Assembly (NCBI GenBank): GCA_019136335.1
Contig: JAGVUK010000274.1
Span: 1 to 8,197, forward strand
Direction of reading: 5' to 3'
Source of the DNA: Methanomicrobiales archaeon
GTDB lineage: Archaea > Halobacteriota > Methanomicrobia > Methanomicrobiales > Methanoculleaceae
DNA length: 8,197 nt
Position numbers and translations under genes: made by a program. Positions within the stretch are counted from its first letter, which is position 1. The number at the start of each line of letters is the position of its first letter. Below, piece after piece: positions 1 to 5,072 of this stretch. The notes beneath the pieces were generated by a model. It was not told where the DNA came from, did no database searches, and saw nothing but the letters and a program-made list of their open reading frames with translations.

Positions 1-108
1 CTGTGGACGGGCTACCGACAGTTCGCCGGTAATCTGCGACAAACAGGTCCGAGGATCCCTGTGATCCCCGGACACTCGCAGGAAGCCCCCTGCGCAAGCG
101 GGGGGTAG
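1..108 (+). CDS. tnpB: Probable 3' end of a TnpB (IS200/IS605 family) gene, partial
   Basis: Frame 1 is open from the first base of the window to a TAG stop at 106-108, giving 35 residues that include NLRQTGPRIPV and end in QEAPCASGG. No catalytic domain lies in the window, so the call rests on context. The end of the reading frame runs into a GC-rich hairpin followed by TTCAC, the arrangement seen where the tnpB stop overlaps the right end of IS200/IS605 elements and the omega RNA scaffold. TnpB is the RNA-guided nuclease of these elements (family knowledge). The RuvC-like residues would lie upstream of position 1, so whether the gene is intact cannot be judged. It could instead be a chance open frame beside a solo element end. 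Confidence 0.45.
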   Translation: MWTGYRQFAGNLRQTGPRIPVIPGHSQEAPCASGG

Positions 109-113
109 TTCAC
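81..113 (+). ncRNA. Right end of IS200/IS605-type element / 3' scaffold of its omega RNA
   Basis: Bases 86-93 (CCCCCTGC) pair with 98-105 (GCGGGGGG). This gives an 8-bp stem with one T-G wobble, closed by the GNRA tetraloop GCAA (94-97). TAG and then TTCAC follow at 106-113. A GC-rich stem-loop followed by a TTCAC-like border is the usual right-end signature of TnpB-only elements, and the same stem forms the 3' scaffold of the guide RNA. The element would end near 113, so the chromosomal bases from about 114 would serve as the natural guide. The scaffold's 5' limit cannot be set because it overlaps the coding region. Confidence 0.5.
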
Positions 114-115
114 GG

Positions 116-127
116 CTTATACTTAAA
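116..127 (+). promoter_or_regulatory. Weak TATA-like element
   Basis: CTTATACTTAAA sits just outside the element border. It is about 25 bases upstream of a possible start near 148 and 40-50 bases before the TTG at 168. It matches an archaeal TATA box only loosely, with no clear purine-rich BRE. It would fit transcription of the hypothetical ORF at 168-467, but low-complexity AT sequence could give this by chance. Confidence 0.22.
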
Positions 128-167
128 GTACAAACGTCTCTCTGAGCGGCAAATCGAGAGCGGCAAT

Positions 168-467
168 TTGGATGTGGAAACTAAGGTCGAACTTTTCCTG
201 ACCGATATCAAGGAGTATAAGAGTTTCCTATCGGGAATGAGTTTCAGCACCACATTCAAAGATGGAACGATCACGGATAAGGTTACAACTCTCTGCAAAC
301 CCTTTCCACGCTTCATCTGGATATTCCGCTTCCAGTGCTATGGTACTCCGCACTATGACTATATCTTTGACGGCACCTCAGTCTACCCAGATCTGGTTGC
401 AGATATCGTATATAGCCATAATGACACTCGTAAGGGTAACGATCGGTCCGCCACCGTTGCCACTTGA
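168..467 (+). CDS. Hypothetical protein, weak ORF in a low-GC segment
   Basis: I do not recognise this 99-residue product. The reading frame is open from about position 33 to the TGA at 465-467, longer than expected by chance at this base composition. Residues such as VETKVELFLTDIKEYKSFL and VYPDLVADIVYSHND look protein-like. The start is uncertain: TTG at 168 has a weak GAGAG (156-160) upstream, and ATG at 237 is the alternative. No signal peptide, membrane segment or known motif is visible. The segment has lower GC than the genes to the right and lies beside a transposon end, which suggests recent acquisition or the tail of a gene cut by the insertion. A minus-strand frame ending at about 391 (GPIVTLTSVIMAIYDICNQ) also looks partly protein-like, so the coding strand is not settled. 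Confidence 0.33.
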   Translation: MDVETKVELFLTDIKEYKSFLSGMSFSTTFKDGTITDKVTTLCKPFPRFIWIFRFQCYGTPHYDYIFDGTSVYPDLVADIVYSHNDTRKGNDRSATVAT

Positions 468-683
468 TCTTCCCCGCCGCGTATCCTCCCCAGTACCGTA
501 GCCACCGCGCCGGCCCGACGCTGATCGCCAGCACAAGGCGGGTGATACCCATTCCACCTGTTCGGTTGTTGAGCCATGAGTAGACTACTTTCTGCTCACC
601 ATTTCTTGGTGTTGAGCCGGAGGATCGTTGTAATCCACTACCGCATCGAGGCATCTTAATTTGAGGGGTTTTGGCGTGTGAGA
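468..683. other. Intergenic stretch without a convincing gene
   Basis: Open frames here are short and lack recognisable motifs. The octamer GTTGAGCC occurs at 568-575 and 611-618, 43 bases apart, with no further similarity around it. Base composition is intermediate between the low-GC segment to the left and the GC-rich operon to the right. I see no RNA gene. Confidence 0.5.
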
Positions 684-701
684 GGGACCTTCAACGGTCC
701 C
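684..701 (-). terminator. Hairpin 36 bases downstream of the NifD-like gene
   Basis: GGGACC at 684-689 and GGTCCC at 696-701 form a perfect 6-bp stem with a 6-base loop, just beyond the stop codon at 737-739. No T-tract follows on the minus strand, so it is not a textbook archaeal oligo-T terminator. It may instead stabilise the 3' end of the operon mRNA or be a processing site. Confidence 0.3.
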
Positions 702-736
702 ACGTCCGATATGCAGCGTTACCAGGGAACGGCGCC

Positions 737-1810
737 TCACCCCCTTCCCTTCTCCCGCACGAGCACCCTCCACCGGTTGAGCATCCGGCGGAGCCCGGCG
801 GTCCCCACGGGCGCCGGGTACGGGAGCGGGATAGGCGTCCCGTCCTCCTCGACGGCAAGGTCGAGGGCCGCGGCGCACTCGGTCGAGACCGCCTCCGCGA
901 CCGGGTCCCCCTCAAGCATGGGGTGGGGGGAACGAAAGCAGACCCTGCTCCCCCCGATGTCCGTGAACCGCGAGAGCATCTCGCGCTGGAAGGCACGCTC
1001 CCCCTCGACGGCGGCCGAGGCGTCGATGCCGCAGATCCGCCCGACGTCTTCGAGGAACCGGCACGTCCCGGAAAGCCCGGCAGGGAACGAGTCCACAAAG
1101 GGCGTGTTAAACCTCCTCTTGAGGTCGTCGCCGACCGGCCGGAGCGCCGGTTCGCGGAGGATGTTGACGGCGGCGGAACCGAGGCGCCCGACATCCCCCG
1201 TCCCGATCCCCCGCACGAACCGGAGGTTGATCCCGATGCCGAGCCGGGCAAGGAGGCGTCCGATCTCCGCGGCGTTCTCGTCGACGCCGTACTCCAGGTT
1301 CTTCTCGCCGACAAGGTTTGCCGAGAGGGTCCTTTCGCCCGCGGGCCGGGCGAGCGAGGCGACGGAAGAGAGGGCATTTTTGATGCCGGTCTCAAAGACC
1401 CCGCCGAGGAACCCCGCGGTCGGCACGGCGATCACCGGGACCCCCCATGCCTTCGCAGAGACCGCCGCGGTGTCGTCCCCTATCGTCTCGACGATGCAGG
1501 TCGAGAGGACGAAGACGGAAGAAGGGGCGGGGAAGAGCGAGAGTGCCCGTGCTATGGTCGCCTCCAGGGCCTCTTCCCCGCCGAAGATGATATCCTTCTC
1601 CGTAAGGCGGGTGGAGAGGAGGCGGGGGACCCCGGGCCGGTCGTTTGAGAGCAATGTGGCGTGGAGGAGGGAGAAGTTATGGTGCGTGCATCCCGACGGC
1701 CCGTGGATGACGCAGACGGCGTCCCGTACCTCCGTGAGGACCGAGAGCGCTCCGGTCAGGGTGCACCCCTCAAACCTGGACGAATTCGAGGGCGAAGGAT
1801 TCGAGTTCAT
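737..1810 (-). CDS. NifD-like catalytic subunit, group IV nitrogenase homologue
   Basis: A 357-residue nitrogenase component 1 homologue, expected to be the catalytic partner of the NifH-like protein encoded just upstream. Three cysteines fall where NifD has its P-cluster ligands: Cys16 (CTLTGA), Cys41 (HGPSGC) and Cys105 (STCIVETIGDD). Other family blocks are the FGGEEALE segment near residue 76, PTAGFLGG near 130 and GEKNLEY near 168. The third domain is short, about 70 residues ending around PVGTAGLRRML, and no FeMo-cofactor ligands are recognisable. The ATG at 1808-1810 is chosen because no other start lies between it and the first conserved cysteine; it overlaps the upstream gene by 41 bases, suggesting translational coupling. 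Longer open sequence to 2005 is only a shadow of that gene. CfbD of F430 synthesis is the main alternative; the N-terminal CTLTGA cysteine argues against it. Family assignment is firm, function is not. Confidence 0.85.
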   Translation of the reverse strand: MNSNPSPSNSSRFEGCTLTGALSVLTEVRDAVCVIHGPSGCTHHNFSLLHATLLSNDRPGVPRLLSTRLTEKDIIFGGEEALEATIARALSLFPAPSSVFVLSTCIVETIGDDTAAVSAKAWGVPVIAVPTAGFLGGVFETGIKNALSSVASLARPAGERTLSANLVGEKNLEYGVDENAAEIGRLLARLGIGINLRFVRGIGTGDVGRLGSAAVNILREPALRPVGDDLKRRFNTPFVDSFPAGLSGTCRFLEDVGRICGIDASAAVEGERAFQREMLSRFTDIGGSRVCFRSPHPMLEGDPVAEAVSTECAAALDLAVEEDGTPIPLPYPAPVGTAGLRRMLNRWRVLVREKGRG

Positions 1811-2588
1811 CCATCTCGAGGGGGGTGGGAATGCTCGTCGTCTGGTTCGCGTAGATCGTGCGCCCGAGTTCCTCGTAGACCGCCGCCTGGTCGGAATCGG
1901 GCGCATACTCGACGACCGTCTGCCGATGCAGCTCCGCGACCTGCACCACCCGGTCCCGGGGGATGTAGGCGATGAGCCGGGAGTTGATCCGGCGGGCGAA
2001 ATCATCCACCAGGTCCCGCTCGCCCTCGATGTTCTTTGCGTTGCAGATCACGCCCCCGAGCGTGCACCTGCTGCGCGCCCGGCGCGAGAGGCGGGCGATG
2101 GCCTTTGCGATGTTGTTTGCCGCGTAGATCGACATCAGTTCGCCGGAGGTGACCAGGTAGATCTCCTGCGCGTATCCTTCCCGCATCGGCATCGCAAACC
2201 CGCCGCAGACGACGTCGCCGAGGACGTCGTAGACGATCACATCTCCCTTGAGGGCGTCGAGGCGTTCGAGGAGCTGGAACGTCGCGATGATACCCCGCCC
2301 GGCGCACCCGATCCCCGGTTCGGGCCCGCCCGCCTCCACGCAGCGCACCCCCCGGAAACCCCGGTAAACCACGTCGTCGACGGTGATGTTCTCGTCCCCG
2401 CGCTCCCGGATCAGGTCGAGCACGGTCGGGATCCATGTCCCGTGCATCAGCATGCGGGTGCTGTCGTGCTTGGGGTCACAGCCGATCTGCAGGACATCGA
2501 GCCCCTCCCCCGCGAGTGCTGCCGAGAGGTTTGCTGCAGTGGTGGATTTCCCGATTCCACCCTTGCCGTAGAGGGCGATCTGTTTCAT
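1770..2588 (-). CDS. NifH-like ATP-dependent Fe protein (reductase component)
   Basis: A 272-residue homologue of nitrogenase Fe protein. It would use ATP hydrolysis to pass electrons from a [4Fe-4S] cluster, held between two identical subunits, to the NifD-like protein. Visible motifs are the P-loop YGKGGIGKST (7-16), GCDPKHDSTR (36-45), Cys95 in GIGCAGRG and Cys128 in DVVCGGFAMP (the two cluster ligands), and switch residues in DVLGDVV (121-127). The GCDPKHDST form resembles ChlL/BchL and group IV proteins more than true NifH. The C-terminal tail (TSIPTPLEMDELESF) extends a little beyond the core fold. It is the first gene of a two-gene operon, with a TATA box and palindrome upstream and no clear Shine-Dalgarno at the ATG. 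It could be CfbC (Ni-sirohydrochlorin a,c-diamide reductive cyclase reductase) or serve another group IV enzyme; neighbours do not decide this. Confidence 0.9.
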   Translation of the reverse strand: MKQIALYGKGGIGKSTTAANLSAALAGEGLDVLQIGCDPKHDSTRMLMHGTWIPTVLDLIRERGDENITVDDVVYRGFRGVRCVEAGGPEPGIGCAGRGIIATFQLLERLDALKGDVIVYDVLGDVVCGGFAMPMREGYAQEIYLVTSGELMSIYAANNIAKAIARLSRRARSRCTLGGVICNAKNIEGERDLVDDFARRINSRLIAYIPRDRVVQVAELHRQTVVEYAPDSDQAAVYEELGRTIYANQTTSIPTPLEMDELESFALEFVQV

Positions 2589-2620
2589 CGATGTTATTAT
2601 GCGCTTGCATGGGTAATTAG

Positions 2621-2640
2621 GTGTCGGATGGCATCGACAC
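2621..2640 (-). promoter_or_regulatory. Palindrome at the expected transcription start of the nifH-like operon
   Basis: GTGTCG (2621-2626) and CGACAC (2635-2640) are perfect inverted arms separated by 8 bases. The dyad lies about 5-30 bases downstream of the minus-strand TATA box, overlapping the predicted transcription start and leader. This is where archaeal repressors often bind. It does not match the GGAA-N6-TTCC operator known for NrpR. The regulator is unknown, and a leader hairpin is also possible. Confidence 0.4.
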
Positions 2641-2644
2641 AGCC

Positions 2645-2656
2645 ATAATATATAAT
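2645..2656 (-). promoter_or_regulatory. TATA box of the nifH-like operon
   Basis: Read on the minus strand this is ATTATATATTAT, preceded by an A-rich stretch that could act as a BRE. It is a strong archaeal-type TATA element in a GC-rich genome. Usual spacing would start transcription near 2625, leaving a leader of roughly 37 bases before the ATG at 2588. Confidence 0.6.
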
Positions 2657-2699
2657 ATTTGTTGAAAATACAAAAGAGCCGATGAAGAACCCATTATCT

Positions 2700-2716
2700 A
2701 TAATACAGTATATTAT
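2700..2716. promoter_or_regulatory. AT-rich dyad in the divergent intergenic region
   Basis: ATAATA (2700-2705) and TATTAT (2711-2716) form a perfect 6-bp inverted repeat around a 5-base centre. It lies between the two divergent promoters. AT-rich sequence yields such dyads by chance, so an operator role is only a suggestion. Confidence 0.25.
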
Positions 2717-2724
2717 CCATTATT

Positions 2725-2745
2725 TTAATTATTCGACGTAATTAA
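2725..2745. promoter_or_regulatory. TTAATTA-N7-TAATTAA dyad upstream of the secreted-protein promoter
   Basis: Perfect 7-bp inverted arms at 2725-2731 and 2739-2745 flank a GC-containing 7-base centre (TTCGACG). The dyad ends about 18 bases upstream of the BRE/TATA at 2763-2778. That position suits an activator or an upstream repressor site. No known regulator motif was recognised. Confidence 0.35.
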
Positions 2746-2762
2746 GGAAATTCAGGATATCC

Positions 2763-2778
2763 AAAAAGTATATAATAA
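2763..2778 (+). promoter_or_regulatory. BRE and TATA box of the secreted-protein gene
   Basis: AAAAAG (2763-2768) directly precedes TATATAATAA (2769-2778), a close match to the archaeal BRE-TATA pair. Transcription would begin near 2798, giving a leader of about 20 bases. That leader includes AGAGGG (2803-2808), a Shine-Dalgarno 10 bases before the ATG at 2819. Confidence 0.65.
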
Positions 2779-2818
2779 CAAGTTTGAAACAATTGGATAA
2801 GCAGAGGGAAAGCGAACC

Positions 2819-3439
2819 ATGGACCCACGATTCCGATCACGGTTGATTGCGGCGATCATACTCCTGATCGTCGTCTGTTCGGCCTTTTCAGTGAGCCCGG
2901 TCGCCGGATTCCGTCTGGAAAACAGGGATGGGAGCGGCACCGAGGCGGCACTTGCAGAGGCCCTGGTGCTGCAGCAGAGCACCAGGATCAAAGAAGAGTT
3001 CATCAAGGACATCACCGTCTACATCGACAGCAAGAACAAAGTGTTCGAGCAGCAGGAGGCGTCCGGGAACGTGAGCGGCCTCTACGTTCCCGCTGAGAAC
3101 GCCATCTACATCCGCTCGGACAGGAACCCGGCACAGGCCGACGAGGTCTTCACCCGGCAGGTCGGCTACCGGGTCTACCACACCATGGGGTTTGACGAGA
3201 GCACGGTCTTCCCGGCGCTGGACGCAGGGTCCGGGTCTTACCTGGCCCGCATCACCGCTCCGCCCGGCGAGGAGAGGGAGGCGGCGGTCTTCGCCGAGGC
3301 CTTCATGCTCTACCACATCTCCCCGGCGCTCCTGAAGGAGGATGCCCCGGAGGTCTACGCCTACATGGACCTGCTCGCAAAGAGCGGCGGGGACCGCGCG
3401 GCAGTGGACGACCTGTACGCCGGCAACCGGCCGGCGTGA
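2819..3439 (+). CDS. Secreted protein resembling an inactive zincin metalloprotease
   Basis: A 206-residue protein of unknown role. Residues 8-30 form a hydrophobic signal peptide or membrane anchor with a plausible cleavage after SPVAG, so the protein should act outside the membrane. The rest resembles a zincin of the lethal-factor-like (ATLF) kind: TRQVGYRVYHTMG (112-124) sits where such proteins have xHExxHxxxxxx, and EAAVFAEAFMLYH (154-166) resembles the EFFAEAF helix that supplies the third zinc ligand. The active-site motif is lost: Arg113, Gln114 and Tyr117 stand in for His, Glu and His. This suggests a pseudo-enzyme, perhaps a binding or structural protein. The fold is inferred from pattern only. 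The ATG is supported by an AGAGGG ribosome binding site and a strong promoter. The gene is transcribed alone, divergently from the nifH-like operon. Confidence 0.8.
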   Translation: MDPRFRSRLIAAIILLIVVCSAFSVSPVAGFRLENRDGSGTEAALAEALVLQQSTRIKEEFIKDITVYIDSKNKVFEQQEASGNVSGLYVPAENAIYIRSDRNPAQADEVFTRQVGYRVYHTMGFDESTVFPALDAGSGSYLARITAPPGEEREAAVFAEAFMLYHISPALLKEDAPEVYAYMDLLAKSGGDRAAVDDLYAGNRPA

Positions 3440-3452
3440 CCGGCACGGTTCC

Positions 3453-3458
3453 TTTTTT
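3453..3458 (+). terminator. Oligo-T terminator after the secreted-protein gene
   Basis: A run of six T begins 14 bases after the TGA at 3437-3439, and archaeal RNA polymerase stops at such tracts without needing a hairpin. A 6-bp hairpin (GGCCCG 3459-3464, CGGGCC 3472-3477) follows directly and lies between the two convergent genes. Confidence 0.5.
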
Positions 3459-3535
3459 GGCCCGAAATCACCGGGCCGATCGATCCGCCGGCAGTCCCGG
3501 TATACGATCCGGCCACGCCCCCCCCTGAGGGCAGG

Positions 3536-4993
3536 TCAATCGAACCCTTTCAGGACGCCCATGACGAGCATGATCACCGGGATGATCTCAAGACGCCCGA
3601 TCCACATGACCATGATAAAGAGGACCTTCGCCGGGTCGGCCATATCGGGCGAGACGAACCCCGCGGACATACCGCAGTTGCACATGGCGGAGACGACCTC
3701 GAAGATCACGTTGCTTGAATCGAAGGCCGTCGGCTGCAGGTGCATCACCAGCACCGTGGCGACGAAGATCGTGAGGAAGTAGAGCATGATGATCAGCATG
3801 TTCCGGGAGACCTCGAGATCGGCGACGTTCTTCGGGATCACCCTGCCGTCGTACTTGAAGGGGACAAGCACCTTCCCGGAGACGAACATCCGCCGGAACC
3901 ACCAGATCAGGCTCTGGACGCCGAGGACCACCCGGGAGAGCTTGATACCGCCGGCGGTGCTCCCCGACGCCCCGCCGATCACCATCAGCATCGAGAGGAA
4001 GAGGACCGTCACGCTCGCCCACTCGTTCGGGGAGGCGACCTGGAACCCGGTGCTGCTGATCGCCGCGGCCGACATGAAGAGCGCGTGGCGGATGGCGGTG
4101 GGGAGATCGACTGCGCTGAGGGTGACGAGGTCCCATGCGATCACGACGATGCCGAGCGCGACAAGCATGAAGAGGAGGCGCGCCTGCTGGTCGTCGAAGA
4201 CCCGGACCTCTCTGTGCCGGTAGAGGAGATAATAGAGTTTGAACGGCAGGGCGCCGGCGATCATGACCGGGACGATGAGGACCTCAAGGAGCGGGTTGTT
4301 GTAGTACGGGACGCCTGCCGAGTGGACGGAGAACCCGCCGGTCGAGATCGCGGAGAGCGCTATATTCACCGCATCCCAGAGGGATACCCCCGAGAGGAGG
4401 ATAAGGCCGATCGACGCCGCGGTCAGGATCAGGTAGATCTTCCACATCTCCATACCCGTCGCGACGACGCTCGGCATCAACGCCTCCGAGCGCCCCTCCG
4501 ACCGGTAGAGGCGGAACTGGGTCAGCCCGGTCCTCGACGCCATCGCGATCGTGAAGGCGACGATACCGATGCCGCCGAGCCACTGCATCAGCGACCGCCA
4601 GAAGAGAAGCGTCCGCGGCAGGTCATCGACCGACCGCATCATCGTCAGGCCGGTATCGGTCCACCCCGACATCGCCTCAAAGACGGCGTCGAGGTACGGG
4701 ATGCCGAGCCCGAGGCTGAACGGAAGTGCGCTCGTGAGGGCCATGATGAGCCAGATCAGGGCGACGGCCATGAGGGCGGCGGAGAGCGGCGCCTCACGCT
4801 CCTGCCGGGGGGTCCGGGCGAGAAGCGTCCCGAGGAGAAAGAGCGTGACGGGGACGGAGAGCATAGGGAGGATCATCTCCCACTCCCGGTAGACCACCGC
4901 GACGATGAGCGGCACTGCCGTGCCGATGCTGATGTACCTGAATATATTGCCGATGTCGGGGGCGATGGTCGAGAACTGCTCGATCCTATCCAT
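3536..4993 (-). CDS. trkH: TrkH-type potassium uptake channel subunit
   Basis: A 485-residue membrane protein of the TrkH/TrkG/KtrB superfamily, which moves K+ across the cytoplasmic membrane. Four pore-loop signatures are visible: TDTG (112-115), STGG (217-220), STG (314-316) and NCG (439-441). Each supplies the glycine of the selectivity filter. The family motif GGASGSTAGGIK is at 340-351. Hydrophobic segments run from about residue 20 to the C-terminus, matching the usual eight-helix M1-P-M2 repeats plus an N-terminal pair, and the length is normal. No trkA gene (cytosolic NAD-binding regulator) lies in the window. The ATG at 4991-4993 has GGAGAA (minus strand, 5003-5008) 9 bases upstream. 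That site lies inside a long inverted repeat that may control translation. The gene follows prk by 79 bases on the same strand and may be cotranscribed with it. Confidence 0.95.
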   Translation of the reverse strand: MDRIEQFSTIAPDIGNIFRYISIGTAVPLIVAVVYREWEMILPMLSVPVTLFLLGTLLARTPRQEREAPLSAALMAVALIWLIMALTSALPFSLGLGIPYLDAVFEAMSGWTDTGLTMMRSVDDLPRTLLFWRSLMQWLGGIGIVAFTIAMASRTGLTQFRLYRSEGRSEALMPSVVATGMEMWKIYLILTAASIGLILLSGVSLWDAVNIALSAISTGGFSVHSAGVPYYNNPLLEVLIVPVMIAGALPFKLYYLLYRHREVRVFDDQQARLLFMLVALGIVVIAWDLVTLSAVDLPTAIRHALFMSAAAISSTGFQVASPNEWASVTVLFLSMLMVIGGASGSTAGGIKLSRVVLGVQSLIWWFRRMFVSGKVLVPFKYDGRVIPKNVADLEVSRNMLIIMLYFLTIFVATVLVMHLQPTAFDSSNVIFEVVSAMCNCGMSAGFVSPDMADPAKVLFIMVMWIGRLEIIPVIMLVMGVLKGFD

Positions 4994-5000
4994 CGATACA

Positions 5001-5066
5001 CGTTCTCCGGGCGCTCTTATCTACCTTCTCTCTCATAACGGTTTTGCCCCGGAGCGCCGGAGAACG
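5001..5066 (-). promoter_or_regulatory. Long inverted repeat that would sequester the trkH ribosome binding site
   Basis: On the plus strand, CGTTCTCCGGGCGCTC (5001-5016) and GAGCGCCGGAGAACG (5052-5066) are inverted copies differing by one extra base. In a minus-strand transcript they form a 15-bp stem with one bulged C and a 35-base loop. The 3' arm contains the GGAGAA ribosome binding site of trkH and ends 7 bases before its ATG. The loop is purine-rich (GAGAGAGAAGG). This could be a cis-acting translational switch, a transcript-end structure for prk, or a DNA operator. Confidence 0.55.
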
Positions 5067-5072
5067 CCCCCA

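Noticed and set aside
1811..2005. 65-codon N-terminal extension of the NifD-like gene
   Set aside because: It lies wholly within the nifH-like gene and gives Arg/Ser-rich sequence. Homology begins only after the ATG at 1810.
737..2588. True nitrogenase (nifH-nifD)
   Set aside because: The NifD-like protein is over 100 residues too short, lacks cofactor ligands, and has no nifK, nifE, nifN or nifB beside it.
678..2648. 656-codon plus-strand open frame opposite the nifH-like/nifD-like operon
   Set aside because: It is antisense to two genes with clear family motifs, and its product is Arg/Pro/Glu-rich without motifs. GC-rich codon use on one strand leaves long open frames on the other.
3740..5038. 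432-codon plus-strand frame opposite trkH
   Set aside because: Shadow of the transporter gene; highly charged Asp/Arg/His-rich product with no domain.
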